Source: Puccinia triticina (lineage: Eukaryota; Basidiomycota; Pucciniomycetes; Pucciniales; Pucciniaceae). From it: DNA of 64,000 bases. The DNA lies in assembly GCF_026914185.1 (NCBI RefSeq), contig NC_070574.1, positions 3,038,501-3,102,500 of the forward strand, in the 5' to 3' direction. This document shows positions 43,613 to 55,018 of this stretch, piece after piece (the stretch's first letter is position 1; every line of letters starts with the position of its first letter). A program made the position numbers and the translations under genes. The notes under the pieces are model-generated. The model saw only the letters and a list, made by a program, of their open reading frames with translations, had not been told where the DNA came from and made no database searches.

Positions 43613-44625
43613 TAGACCTCCTTCGGAGGTTGCTTTGCTCCCCGGAGGAGAAGGGAATTAGCTAAGTTAGGGACTACCGCTACATCAGGGGGGTATTGAA
43701 GCTTCAGGATGGATTTTGGAAAAATTTAGAAACCATACTACCTGTCTAGCATACGGTACACAAGCCAAAACTCAACAACAATCTGTCAGTCATTGGAATG
43801 ACCAGAGGCCGCTCCGACAGCCTTTGAAAGAAGAAGACATGGTAATAGGACTGGACTCTCCGCGGGGATAGTTATTTGAGAATAAGTGGAATCATAATGG
43901 TGCTTACGGAGTCCTTTAACAAATGCCCGGTGGTTCCTATGCGCTAGCAGGATTGGGAGGCCTGCTAGAGATAACAAGGTAGCCAGAGGTGCGCTGTCCG
44001 ATTCCGCTGACTCGTAGGACTCAGGAGCCACCAGGCATTTATCAAAGCCGGATTAGAATGTTACATGCATTCTCAGATAACTTTCCCCATTGACAGTCCA
44101 GTCCTTTATGATAAGCTGATACCAGGTCTCCTTCTCTCAACACACTTACCAGTTTGACTGTGGCTTTTGCCGTTTGGTGCAGGACCTTGTGTAGGCAGAG
44201 CTAACACATGGATATTGGTCTTTTTGAAATTCCATCCCTTCGCGCCGAGCAGGCAGTACCAACCTGACGAATTCAGGGGCTTCTACTGGCTTCTGTTTGC
44301 CAGCGAATGGCCGAGCGGACTGCCTTGGCTCAGTCCAGATAGGTCCAGATCGTTCCAATGCCAATATAGGCAGCACGCCACCTCCGTGCGGTGCACCGCT
44401 CTGGTCGCCAGCAACTCATTACGCTTCCCGAAACACGGCTTTCAGGTCATAGGGGGGGGGGAGCAGAACTGAGAAGGGACGGATACGGATATGTATTCTT
44501 CCAATTCTTCGGCCTCATCGGGCTGGCAACAATTCTTTTCGGCCAAAATCAGGGGCCGGAAACGCAAGCTGGTCAGTGGCCCGGCCGCTGTAGATTCGTA
44601 ATGCTTGGCCAGGCAGCCAGCAGAC
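43613..44625. other. Intergenic, upstream of the secreted-protein gene
   Basis: 43613-43663 (cctccttcggagg to gctaagttag) matches the end of the MULE-like family. The rest has no supportable gene and presumably includes regulatory sequence for the gene at 44807. Confidence 0.45.
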
Positions 44626-44634
44626 TATAAATAA
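44626..44634 (+). promoter_or_regulatory. TATA box, TATAAATAA
   Basis: A consensus TATA element about 180 bp before the chosen start codon of the secreted-protein gene and just before a pyrimidine-rich stretch, at a plausible distance for a leader of 100-150 nt. Confidence 0.55.
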
Positions 44635-44806
44635 GGGATTCACTGTCTAGGTTCCGGTTATTCATCATCCAAGCTACATCATCGCCCTCAATCATTGACC
44701 ATAGTCTTTACAAATTCAAATTTTGCCTGTGCCCGCAGAACTCATTCTTTGCTATCCTTTCGTTTTATTCGCCCCAACTCATCAATCCCATTCTCTCGCC
44801 TACACC

Positions 44807-45549
44807 ATGCACTTTTCAACGTCATCTCTCATAGTCATCACGGTCGCCCTGGTTTGCCAGCTTTCAAACGCGCATAAGAAACCCGATGAGAAGCACACCA
44901 AAGTTGTGTTCAGCTGTCACATGAATCCCGACCCGAATGTCCCGGGGCAATATATCCAGGCAGTATGTGGACGAGCCACCGAGCTCCTACATCCTGAAGA
45001 CCCAACTTCAACCCCTACCAAATTTGCTTGTAAGTATCAGATTTTTCTTTTGACCTTCTGCTTGCATGGACAGCGATTTTTTTACTCATTCTCTTGATTC
45101 TTTGAATCCTGCCTTGGGATTGTGTGGGTTGATTTTGAAAAACCAGTTGTTGCGGCAAACTCCGTCACAGGTTCCATTGTGGATTACAACTGCATTGACA
45201 CCAAGATGGACAACAACTACTGCTGTCTTGCTAATACATTTCCCTTCGACAATGTGAGTAATTTCGTGAAACCTCGTAAACTTTCCACGACGGCTTGCCT
45301 AATCAAGAACCAACTCCTCCTTTTTCTATCTTGGATACTTTCAAAATCTATAGGACGTGAGTAGTAGCTCTGCAAACTTGTCTTGAACCCGATTCGATGA
45401 CTTCAGTCCTTGACAAGTTGAATTACAAACTGACTTGATTGTCCCTCATGACCCACGATGTCATGTTTATCTCGTACCTACAGCACGAAATCGACACCGA
45501 TGCCAATACGGTGACGAAGAACTGCAAAGTCATCCCTGGAAACAAATAG
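44807..45549 (+). CDS. Small secreted cysteine-rich protein
   Basis: 131 residues from exons 44807-45029, 45147-45253 and 45484-45549 (phases agree). The first 22 residues form a clear signal peptide (MHFSTSSLIVITVALVCQLS, then NA) and the mature part carries six cysteines (FSCH, AVCG, YNCI, YCCL with two, KNCK). No domain is recognised; size, signal peptide and cysteines fit apoplastic proteins and effector candidates of rust fungi, but function is unknown. An in-frame upstream Met at 44723 exists; it would bury the signal peptide, so the second is preferred. The last intron (230 bp) is long for this genome and contains a GAC at 45354-45356 flanked by tatag and gtgagt, a possible 3-nt exon that would add one Asp. 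Confidence 0.82.
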
Positions 45550-46908
45550 CAGCCTCCGGCTCAAGTCGCTTTAATGTTTTTTTATTTTACAATTTGTGGA
45601 CTTGCACATCAACATGTCCGACATGTGACGATATAAAATAAGCTCTTTCATTTGGAAGGTCTGACAAATAAGCTATCTTTCTGCCGCCAAACGCGCCAAA
45701 ACCCCAGCCTTGGGTTGCTCTGAATCATAATGCAAACCAAAAATTCATAGAGATCAAACATCTTGCCACAGAGAGATTTTCGTGCCTAGAAGCCATGAAA
45801 GATTCCTTTCGAAAAGTCTGATCATGCCTGTGCTTGTCTTGGACAAAACAGCAAACACTTCACCTTGAGGCTGCAGGAATACTGGGCCCTCGGAACGGTC
45901 TTGCCTGATTGGCAGGGTGGAGTGAGTGAAACCCTTCATATTTCAAGCCACTGTTAGGATTGTCTTTTCCCTTGGAAATAGTGTATCCGCTGCACTACGT
46001 CCTCCCAGGGCAATTGATGATGCAGTGGAAGCAGAAAAACTTTCTGTTTTCAACTCCTTTTTTTCTGTTTTAAACCTCTTTTTTCCTTTTTTTTCAAACC
46101 ACTGCACTAGTGCTACAAATCGGCGGTCCATTTCTGTATGACGACTTACTTAGCGCGGTAAAATGCACAGTTTTTTCCTGGGAGATCAAAAAGCAGGTAC
46201 CCCAGCAATCTGCCCAAATAATTTGCTGCGCTAACCGCTTTGCTGCGGTGAACGCAGCATAGCGGATACCCTGTTTCCCCCAGCCAGTCTGCAGGAATTT
46301 CCCTCTGGCCTGAACTTTCATTCCAACTACTACTCCTTTGTGGAATTCCCTGATCCTGTATTTGAAAAGAAAAAATTCTTAACCAGCGACCCACCCACCC
46401 ACCTTGTATAGGTCTTAACAGCTAGACACACACACTTGTGTGTGGGGTCTAGCAGCCTTGCCCCCACACCCTGTGTTGTCTCTCCTCCTGAAAGCATGGT
46501 CTGGCTAGATTGTACTTTTTAGGGCTTTTCCGTGAGTTTTTGCATGTAAAAAGGCTGTAGTGCAGCAAAAAACCACCAACAATGAACATGCAACTAACAC
46601 AACTATACAGTGTCCACTGAGTTGAAATGTGGGAAACACAATTCTTAAGGCAATCCTTCATCTGTTGAGGTGGACCAGGCTAGCAAAAAGGAAAGTCACA
46701 GGAACAAAGTGTTGTGACAATTTATTCTAACATTAGCGTTGGTGTAGCATAGCACAGCGTAATTTTGCTGATACCACGCGTGCAGGCCACAAAGAAGCAG
46801 CCACGTTACAGCGCTTTTTAGGTAGTTTTTGCAGCTAAATGTGCTGTAGTGCATTGTAAAAAAATAGTGGAAAGGCAATAAGAAGTTTTGTATGGTGTTG
46901 GCAGCCAC
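45550..46908. other. Intergenic, repeat remnants
   Basis: No gene. Short GC-rich hairpins near 46200-46270 (taaccgctttgctgcggtga) and GCGTTGGTGTAGC-type sequence near 46730-46850 look like decayed copies of the palindromic elements elsewhere. Confidence 0.4.
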
Positions 46909-47128
46909 CACTACAAGAAAAACTCATGCAACTACTAGCAGTTGACATGTGGGTTACTGCTTTTCTAGCTCCACCCAAGCACACAGTCACTGTACATTGT
47001 GCACAGTGTAACTGTGCATTGAATCTTGGTTGAAATTTGACCTTGAAAAAGGCTTATTTTGTACCACAAGCTTCCTTGGAGTCCTCGCATGTTAACTGCT
47101 TGCAGTTGCACCACTTTTTCTTGCAGTG
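46909..47128. mobile_element. CACTA MITE, 220 bp
   Basis: Left end CACTACAAGAAAAACTC, right end complement of CACTGCAAGAAAAAGTG; the inverted repeat continues for about 40 bp with CAACT and AGCAGTT blocks. The middle holds a gcacagtcactg/cagtgtaactgtgc hairpin. The flanking 3 bp (cac, gac) match at two of three positions. Related copies: 12827-13540 and 51445-51690. Confidence 0.75.
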
Positions 47129-47277
47129 GACTGATGTCAGGCCAACCCTTACTAACAAAGGTTGGCTATGATCCAGTTAGGAAAGTGGGATCATAGATGT
47201 ATCATAGCCAGCATACAATGCATACAAACTAGGTTTTTTTAGAAGCATAGTACATACTGACTAGGTAAAACACATTT

Positions 47278-47361
47278 AAGGGTCATAGGGTGCATCTTAA
47301 GGGTCATAGGGTGCATCTTAAGGGTCATAGGGTGCATCTTAAGGGTCATAGGGTGCATCTC
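47278..47361. repeat. Four tandem copies of a 21-bp unit
   Basis: Unit aagggtcatagggtgcatct(t), four near-perfect copies. No gene spans it. Confidence 0.9.
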
Positions 47362-48138
47362 AGGTGTTGATGTGTACCATGTGGCGGCCCCTGAATGGCT
47401 TTGACATGTTGGGGATGGTGATCTACTGTTTGTCCATCTGAAGCTTTGTTTCTGTTATCAGCTTGACCACTGGAGGACTTCCCATCAACTTTGAATAAAT
47501 CTGGAATTTCAGATTTCACAGGGAAATCTGAAATGTGGAGCTCTGGATCACTTCAGGAGCTTTGGGGACACAGATTTCCCTGTGAAATCTGAAATCTGTT
47601 GGCTCAGATTTGACTTGCCAGATTAACAGGAAGTCCTCCACTGGAGCCATCAAAGCCAAATTTTGTAGGGAAATTTAGGCTTTGGGACTCTGGGAGCCTT
47701 CCTAATTGCTCCCAGATTGCAATGGGAAGTCCTCCACTACTTCCACCAAAGTTTCAGAAGTCACATCAATCCAAGAGCTGAGATCTGGTCAATGAAACAA
47801 GCAAATATGTTACACATAATGTATACAACAACATATTTATGATCTCTTGTAATTTTTCCTACTTACAATTATACATTCTCTTTGAACACACGCTGGAAAG
47901 AAGGGAACAAGGGCATCTTATCTGTCATAGGGGGGGTAATGATCATAATTACTCAATCCAACTGAATTTCTTTAATCCCGAGACACCTTTTCTATTTATA
48001 TTTACACCCATTTTGAAAGGATTATGGGGAAGGAAGGAGGATATCATTTTGTGTTATTTTTTTTAATCAGGAACATGAAGAGTGAGATGATAATCAAAAG
48101 TATGATTTCTCTTTTTTTTTAAAAAAAAAAACACCCAA
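47362..48138. other. Intergenic with GGAAGTCCTCCACTG repeats
   Basis: Palindromic sequence at about 47467-47647: cactggaggacttccc at one end and ggaagtcctccactgg at the other, with acagatttccctgtgaaat hairpins between. The same motif recurs at 51205-51350, 51700-51890, 52220-52365 and 55455-55690. No gene until the ACL4 stop. Confidence 0.5.
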
Positions 48139-49916
48139 TCAACCCATTTCAATATCACTAGCATCAACCCAATCGGCATCATTGATTTCATTTTCATCCA
48201 GATTTTCTGCATCCTTGTCCTCTTGGGTCGTGCTTTGAACCGCAATTCCAGCATTGCCAAGTTCTAGCTTCAATTCTTCCAGGTGTTTTAAGATACTTTC
48301 GTCCATTCCACTATCCTCACCCAGTCTTTCATGCAACTAAAAATGAGGAAATAAAAAAACCTTTTAGCCAGGGCGTCCGCCAGTGAAGATCAGGAGAAAC
48401 TAAAGCTTACTTGTAAACATGTTTCGATACATTCTTTAGCTTCTAGCCAACATTCCATTCGGCCAAGCCCATCGCCAACAGAGAAATCAGATAGTGTATT
48501 GAGGGCTTTTGGCTCGGGTTTAGAGGTAGACTTATCGGAATCGGTGATAGGGGGTCGAGATTGACCCAGCAAGAACCAGCTGACAGCAAGCAGGTATTCA
48601 ATTTCACCGTCCTCATCATTTTCCGCTTCGCATTGGTGAAGGACTTCGATTGCTGAGTTCCAGATCTCACATTCGATCGCCAGCTTTGCCCATTGAACTC
48701 GCGCTTCGATCGGCGGTAATACGATCTCACCGGTGTGCTCTTCCCCCTGCTCTTCCTCAATCATCACTTCTTCTCCTATGATCATCTGTGAGTCGATTGA
48801 ATCCATCGTTCGATCCGCTTCCGCATGCTCATCATCATTGATTTCGTCTTCATCATCGGCCATCGATTCTTCATTTGCTTGATAAAACCGGCCGCTCGCT
48901 GGTCGTTTAGGTATGGGAACTTTATCTCGCCACAGGGACCATGACAATAGTAGTGCCTCCTTGGCTAAATTCGTCTCTGATTGCGATAACCTTACCGAAG
49001 CTAGCGTTTGAAGTGGCTCCGGATCGGTCGGATCTATTGATGAGGCCATCGCTAAATATTCTAGACATTTTTCTTCTGCTGACGGATCAAAACTTGGTTC
49101 AAAAGAAGATATGGAAGATTTGTTGGGGTCAGCGGCCATTGTTTGGAAGGTTTTTTTTTTTCGGAAGAAAAGGCGAAGAGACAATATACCATAGATCAGT
49201 CAAGTAAATCTCAGTCATCCCGACAAGTGCCCTGCTACAACTTCTACGAATTTGAGATTCATCGATCGACCACTGAACAGTATTGAGTTGATGAGTATTC
49301 TGCGTCGTAGGTTTTCCATTGTTCGATTGAGCAAGTTCATCATCGGTCTTCAACTGAAGGATCTGGTTTAGTTTGGTTTTTAATAACTCGAGCGCCTTTT
49401 TGAAATGACTCAAGGCTTCCTTCGGCGAACTTGATAGCTGGGCAAGGTATAAGTGGACCGTTGGTTGTGGATTTGATTTGGAATGGTTCAGGCATTTCTG
49501 GAATAGCTGTAGTTTGTTTAAAAAAAGAAGTCAGTTTGTCTTCTCATCAACCAGTTCATGATTGCTCTTCTGTGTCTGTTAGAAGCAAACGGAGGAGTCA
49601 GAGAAATAAGGAACAGACTCACCTTTCTGGCCGATTTGATTTCACCCAGCTCTAGTTCACTCAGTGCCAACGTTTCCAAAGCTCTCAAGTGTGTATTTTG
49701 AGCGGCCAGGACTTGTAGACAGAGACGCTTTGCTTGGTCGAATTCGCAAGTGATCAAGAGACGTTCGGCTTGGTCGATCAAGTCTTCTAGTTCGGCTGGA
49801 TTGGTTGTACTCGGCTCGTCAGTATCATTCGTCTTGGTTTCATCGTGTGACTCGTCTTTGCTTTTGATGGGTGCCGGTTTCTTTTTGCCTCTCCTTGTAT
49901 TTTTGGTTCTTGCCAT
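48139..49916 (-). CDS. ACL4: Acl4-type assembly chaperone of ribosomal protein L4
   Basis: 496 residues from four exons: 49916-49623, 49506-49190, 49092-48411 and 48336-48139, GT-AG introns of 116, 97 and 74 bp, all phases agreeing. Acl4 in yeast binds newly made Rpl4 and escorts it into the nucleus for 60S assembly. The sequence has tetratricopeptide-like helices: DLIDQAERLLITCEFDQAKR with LCLQVLAAQNTHLRALETLA; LFQKCLNHSKS; ALSHFKKALELL; and a region typical of this family, EIYLTDL followed by FDPSAEEKCLEYL and PEPLQTLASVRLSQ. The N-terminus is lysine/arginine rich, the C-terminus acidic (DADWVDASDIEMG). It is longer than the yeast protein (about 390 residues) because of acidic insertions. 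The start is the first Met of the basic segment. A foldback repeat sits about 60 bp upstream. Confidence 0.87.
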
Positions 49917-49974
49917 CGTTACTCGCTCTTTGTCGGGTTCGCTGCAGTCTGGGCTTTGATGATCTTTCTGTCCG

Positions 49975-50220
49975 GACTTGACCCAAGTTCTGCTTGCTGC
50001 GGGCGCGAAGCAGCCTCCGGAAGCAAGTGTTCCGTTTGCATGAGCAAGTGTCCGTTCGTTTGCATGAGTCAGAGCAAGTCTCCGTTTGCATGCAAACGGG
50101 CAGGAGGCAAGTTTCAGGGTTGCCCTGTCCGTTTGCATGCAAACAGACAGGTCACAAGTTTCTGGTGTCGTCCTGTCCATGCAAACGGAAAGACAAGAAC
50201 TTGACTCAAGTCCCTCGCTG
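49975..50220. repeat. Foldback repeat in the ACL4 upstream region
   Basis: Bounded by GGACTTGACCCAAGTTC and the complement of GGGACTTGAGTCAAGTTC. The interior repeats the palindrome CCGTTTGCATGCAAACGG and half copies four to five times. Insertion so close to the ACL4 start may affect its expression; that is an inference. Confidence 0.6.
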
Positions 50221-51444
50221 CTGCGGGCGTCTGGGCTTGCGAAGCAAGCCTCCTGGTGCAGGCGGTACAAGGCGGTAAAACTGATCTTTTTTTTTATCAC
50301 ACAGTTATGCATATACAATTCTTGTGTCTATATGCATACCTGCGGCTGCGCCATAGTTGTACTTAGTCTAACTCGGTCCGCCGGTATTGGTTCCTATCTT
50401 TCCTCACCGAGATTGGACCCGATACCGTGCCGGCCCGAGCTTACCTACGAAGCATTTCTTTTCGTCAGATTTGCATTCGCACAAGCGTCTTGTACCTCCG
50501 AGAGCCCTCGGCAAGCGCTATCACCCCCTTTCGAAGAGCCTAGAATCTGGATTTGGCTGGGTGATTTCTTCAAACCACCACAGTCTGTTGCTCTCAAAAC
50601 TTTAAACGTTAAAAACTTGCTTGGCACAAAGCCTTGCTTCTTGCGTTTCATCCCATAGAGTCTGAATTATGTCACACCAATTGCGGTATTCCGCGCCGCA
50701 GCCTCCTCTGCGGTTAATCTATGGTGCTCTTGGCTGTGCTCCCAGAGCTCGAGCCTGTTACGTTGGCTGGCTCTGTTCTATAATTGTAGCCCGGCTGACA
50801 CTCTCACCTTCTTACCACCCAATCCTAACCACATTCGCCATGGGGAACAAATGGAAGCACCGCAATGAGATTGAGTGCAAGGGCAAGGTCAACAAGATAC
50901 TATGAAAAATACGATTTTTTTATCCTGAAATTGTGAAATGAATAGTACCAGTTTTTATGCCGCAAAAAACATGTTACACCCGCGGGTAACTGCCTTCTGC
51001 CACCTCCACAGGTGCGGGTGTTGAGAATGTGTGGATTTTATGGGGAGGTACCCGGGTACAATGTGACATCTTTATAGATTGCTATGTACAACTTTAATAG
51101 AAACACTACTTAGGGTTTGAACTATGTTTATGGGACTATCACTAATAGAGAGGGACACAAGATGGAAACTGTCCAATAGGTACCACCTATTTTGAGTTTT
51201 CTGGTGTCACAGTGGAGGACTTCTGTCAAGGTCTACAGAACCTGCAGAACCAGATCTAGAGCCCCTGGGAGAGCATTTCCCTGCAAAAATTGAGTTTTTC
51301 TGGCTGCACATCTGGTTATGCAGGGGGCTGCAGATCAACAGGAAGTCCTCCAGTAGATGACTTCCTATTGAATCTGCAGCCCCTGCAGAATTTGATTTAC
51401 AGCCCCAAAACTTTAATTTTTTTTGGGGGAAATGCAGTGCAATA
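50221..51444. other. Intergenic, no gene supported
   Basis: 50960-51070 has GGTACCCGGGTAC and acccgcgggtaac motifs like the hAT-like subterminal repeats, without recognisable ends. 51205-51350 carries the GGAAGTCCTCCACTG motif. Open frames at 50086-50658 are low-complexity reading of the foldback repeat. Confidence 0.4.
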
Positions 51445-51690
51445 AACTGCAGAAAAAACTGTGTCAACTGTGAGCAGTTGACATGTGGTAACTCTGAGGA
51501 AGCTTGTGGTGTTACACCAGCCTTACTCAAGGTTTGACTCAACCCACGCTTCAATGCACAGTCACTGTGCACCTTGCACAGTGACTGTGCCAACAAAGAC
51601 ACTTGTGCATTCATGTGGAGTTATAATGGCAGCTTGGCTTGAGTATCCTGCATGTCAACTGCAAGCAGTTGACCAAGTTTTTTTGCAGTG
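51445..51690. mobile_element. CACTA MITE, degraded copy
   Basis: The right end is the complement of CACTGCAAAAAAACTTGG; the left end is a mutated AACTGCAGAAAAAACTG. Inside are the shared CAACTG..AGCAGTTGACATG block and the tgcacagtcactgtgca hairpin. It belongs to the same family as 46909-47128. Confidence 0.65.
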
Positions 51691-53821
51691 ATAGGCTTCA
51701 GGTCTTTTCCTACAGTGGATGACTTCCCATCACATATGAGACCCTCACATTTGTGGATGTAGCCCCAACAAATCTAGATTTTTTCAGAGAAATCTAGCTT
51801 TTGGGCCTCCAGATAAATTCTGGGGTGTCCTCAGATCTCAATGGGAAGTCAACCAGTGTTTTTAGATCTCAACAGGAATTCCTACAGTAGATATTTAATG
51901 ATCTTATATGAGGAAAATCAATATTTGTGCAAAAAAATCAAGCAATTACAAGGAATAAAAATGGGAAATGTAAGGATAAGACCCAAAGATCCATTAGGGG
52001 GGTTCACAATTAAAATTTGTAAAACTTTAGGACCCATTTTAACCCATGTATGAACATATTTTTATAAAGTTCATAAATTGCACTGATTGACCAGTCACAC
52101 CTTTTTCTGGACATCTTGCCAAAATTTTAAAATTATGTTCATAAAGGCCTCAAATTGACCTCCAAAGTTTTATAAAATTTAATTGTGAACCCCCCTATTG
52201 TGTCCCATTGCCAGAGGTTTCCTCAGATGCTGGGGGACCTCCTGTCACATTCCAAGAGCCTCCCAAAAGTGATCTAGAGTCCCAAAGCCTAGATTTCCCT
52301 GTGAAATCTGAAGTTTGTTGGCTCAGATCTGAATTTCCAGATTATCAGGAAGTCCTCCACTTTCAAGGATGATAACTTGTTCAGATAGTTGATGTGGGTT
52401 TTTCACCATGTTGAAATTAAAGATACATGTAGAATCCACAAAGGATCCTCAGTTGCAGTAACTGCCTGCATCAGTTACTCTTTGGTGAAAACCCCAGTGT
52501 AAAATTCTTTCAGCTCCTCCAGAGTGAGAAAGTCTCTGCGTTTTCAGATACATAATTGGGTGATTCTTTTTTTTCTAGGGGCTAATAATTTTGATTGATT
52601 GCCATAATTAAGGAGTTGAAGCTTAACTTGGGCCATCATCCTCAATGAAGGTTAGGTTTCCTCTCAAAAAGTATATGGTAATTGAGGTGCGCGCTGACCA
52701 CTATTTTCAAGAGTTTTGGGTCCTTGGGTCTGCACATTTGGTGAGAGGGGGAGCATTTTGGTGGGCCCCAACCCATGGCGCCAACTACCCAAGCGTGAAT
52801 GCACACCATCCACCAAGCTCCGCTCTCATACCAAAAATCTGTTGCCTTTGACCAATGTCAAACTTCCTTGTGCCATCATCCACACACCTGTTGATTCCCT
52901 GGTGCTAGGATCCACCACCACCTCCTACATATTTCAGTTGATGTGACTCACTTTGGCTGCCATGGCTTCCCCCTGGCCCGTACTGGACTGCCTTGATCAA
53001 GTCTAGCCCCATCCTTAAAGTATGTGTGCCGCTGCATTGCCTCCATAAGACGTGCGCTCCACTCTGCTTCTGAAGTTGCAGATCCTTGGGTGCAAGCGCT
53101 TGTTCTCCACCGCAATGGACCCCTGTTACCCGGTTCCAGACACTCTAGATCCCTGGTCCAGATTAAGGCACCACACTGGGTGCATCACAATTTAGGAGAC
53201 TTGAATGCAATCATGTAAATCTTGGGTTTTGATATTTTCAAACTTGACCCTACAGCAATAGAGGAACCAAGAAAATGTTTCACCTCTCAAATTTGGCATG
53301 TTTGACCTCCCTTGCTATTCAAGCCTTTTTCTTGATACCTAACATCTCATGTAATGGGATTCACATCAAAACACTCCTCATACGGTATTGAGGATTTACA
53401 AAATCGTAAAATCCCAAACTCTCCACAGATTTCATTGCAGGGATCAGTGTAGCTCATACTCAAGTTCCAAATCAGCTTGCGGGCAAACCCAACATTTACC
53501 TCACCCAGAATTTTACTTTAGAGTGATTGGAATCTTATTGATAAACTTGCTGCTTAATCTTCAATGTGGTTTAAATGTGATATCTTACAACAACCTGATT
53601 TTTGAACTTGAACAAAACCCAACTTCATGTGAAGCAACGCAAGAAAGAAGATTTATTTATCACACTGATCAAAGTGTTGTACCTGAACTCCCCAACAACA
53701 ACAATTCAATTATACTTTGGGGAAAAATTGCTCTACAAGAGATCATTAGAAAGAACTAACTGAGTATACTACAAATAAAGTTTTTGTGCAGATTCTACTC
53801 ACCAATCTGACTGATCATTAC
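51691..53821. other. Intergenic, no gene supported
   Basis: GGAAGTC-type palindromic repeats at 51700-51890 and 52220-52365 flank a segment (about 51950-52195) whose ends, ggggggttcacaattaaaat and its complement, form another small inverted repeat. The remainder to 53821 shows nothing recognisable; a 123-codon open frame at 53388-53759 has no known domain. Confidence 0.4.
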
Positions 53822-55018
53822 CAATGGAAACGGTGGGCCAGCTACACTAACATTAGCGCTAGCATTGAATAGTTGTTGAAATTTGGACTGCAAACCACAT
53901 GAACAAGAGACAAGGAATGAGCCAGAGGCTCAAGAGGTGACATTGAGGATGAGGTGCTCACTGGATGCGGCTCAAGGTGGGGTACAAAGAAAGATAAGGA
54001 GAACTGATGGTTTGATTTCTTGATGCTAGGCTATGTTACATATATAGACCTACAACAGATCAACTTGTGGGAGAAAACAATAATGAATATGAATAGAAAA
54101 TAATGGAAGGAGCTAGAAATCTCTAACAAAAATATCACAGAAGAGTCAAGCCTGTCACAGGTAGTGTGTGCACAAGCAAGAGGTAATCAGTAGTCATGAA
54201 ATTTAACAGTCAAATCTAACACAAGGATTGATGTCAACAGGTTTAGTAAGAAAATTAACATGACATGAATAAAGGACAACCATATTGTGAGAGCAGAGCA
54301 CAAGATGAGACAGGACATGATCAAGGAAACTGGTTGAGAGAGAAGGCAGAATGGAAGAAGAAAAGAGTCCAGAGGACAAAAATCCAACAGTAGTATTAAC
54401 ATTCTTAAGCTACGCTACAGCAGAGCTAGTGTTAGCAGCTGGATTTGCCCACTAACACTAGCAAGATAGAAAAAAGCGCTGGTGTAGGGCTAGCAGCTGT
54501 TTTTTTACATCAGCTAACACTACAATTCTTTCTGAATAGTGTTAGCGTAGCAGGTGTTGACTTGAAAAAGGTACATTAACTTTTAGCATAGATTTTGTGT
54601 ACACTAACACCACCTGAGGAAAAAACTGGGCAGAAGCAGCCCAATTTTGTGCCTGCGCAACTACAGGGATGAAACTGGGCAGAAATAGCACCCCAGTTTT
54701 TCCCTGCAGTTGCACAAATACAGGGAAAAAAATAGAATGTTGTTTCTGCCCAGTTCTGCCCCAGTGCAGGGGGAATTTATTCTGCTACGCTACCGGGAGA
54801 GCAAAAATCTGTTAGCGCCTATCCCGCAACGCTAACCGTTAGCGTAGCAGATTTTTTTCTGCGCTAACACTTTTTGTAGTGTTGGTGCAGGAAAAAAAGC
54901 TATGCTACAGCTTGGTGTTAGCAGCGTAAAATCCGGCTAACACTACAGAAAAACAGGGCCTCTGTTAGTGCCGGTACATCAACGCTCACTGGCCCTGTAG
55001 CGTAGCAGCCCACCATTG
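53822..55018. mobile_element. CAATGG-ended palindromic element, 1.2 kb
   Basis: Ends CAATGGAAACGGTGGGC and complement of CAATGGTGGGC, flanked by ttac on both sides (53818-53821, 55019-55022), a possible 4-bp duplication. The right half is packed with GTTAGCGTAGC, GCTACGCTAAC and GTGTTAGC palindromes and paired Gly/Ala-free GC motifs such as ctgggcagaa. No coding sequence. Confidence 0.6.

Noticed and set aside
44723..44806. Upstream in-frame Met as start of the secreted protein
   Set aside because: It would place 28 extra residues before a clean signal peptide; the second Met is the more likely start.
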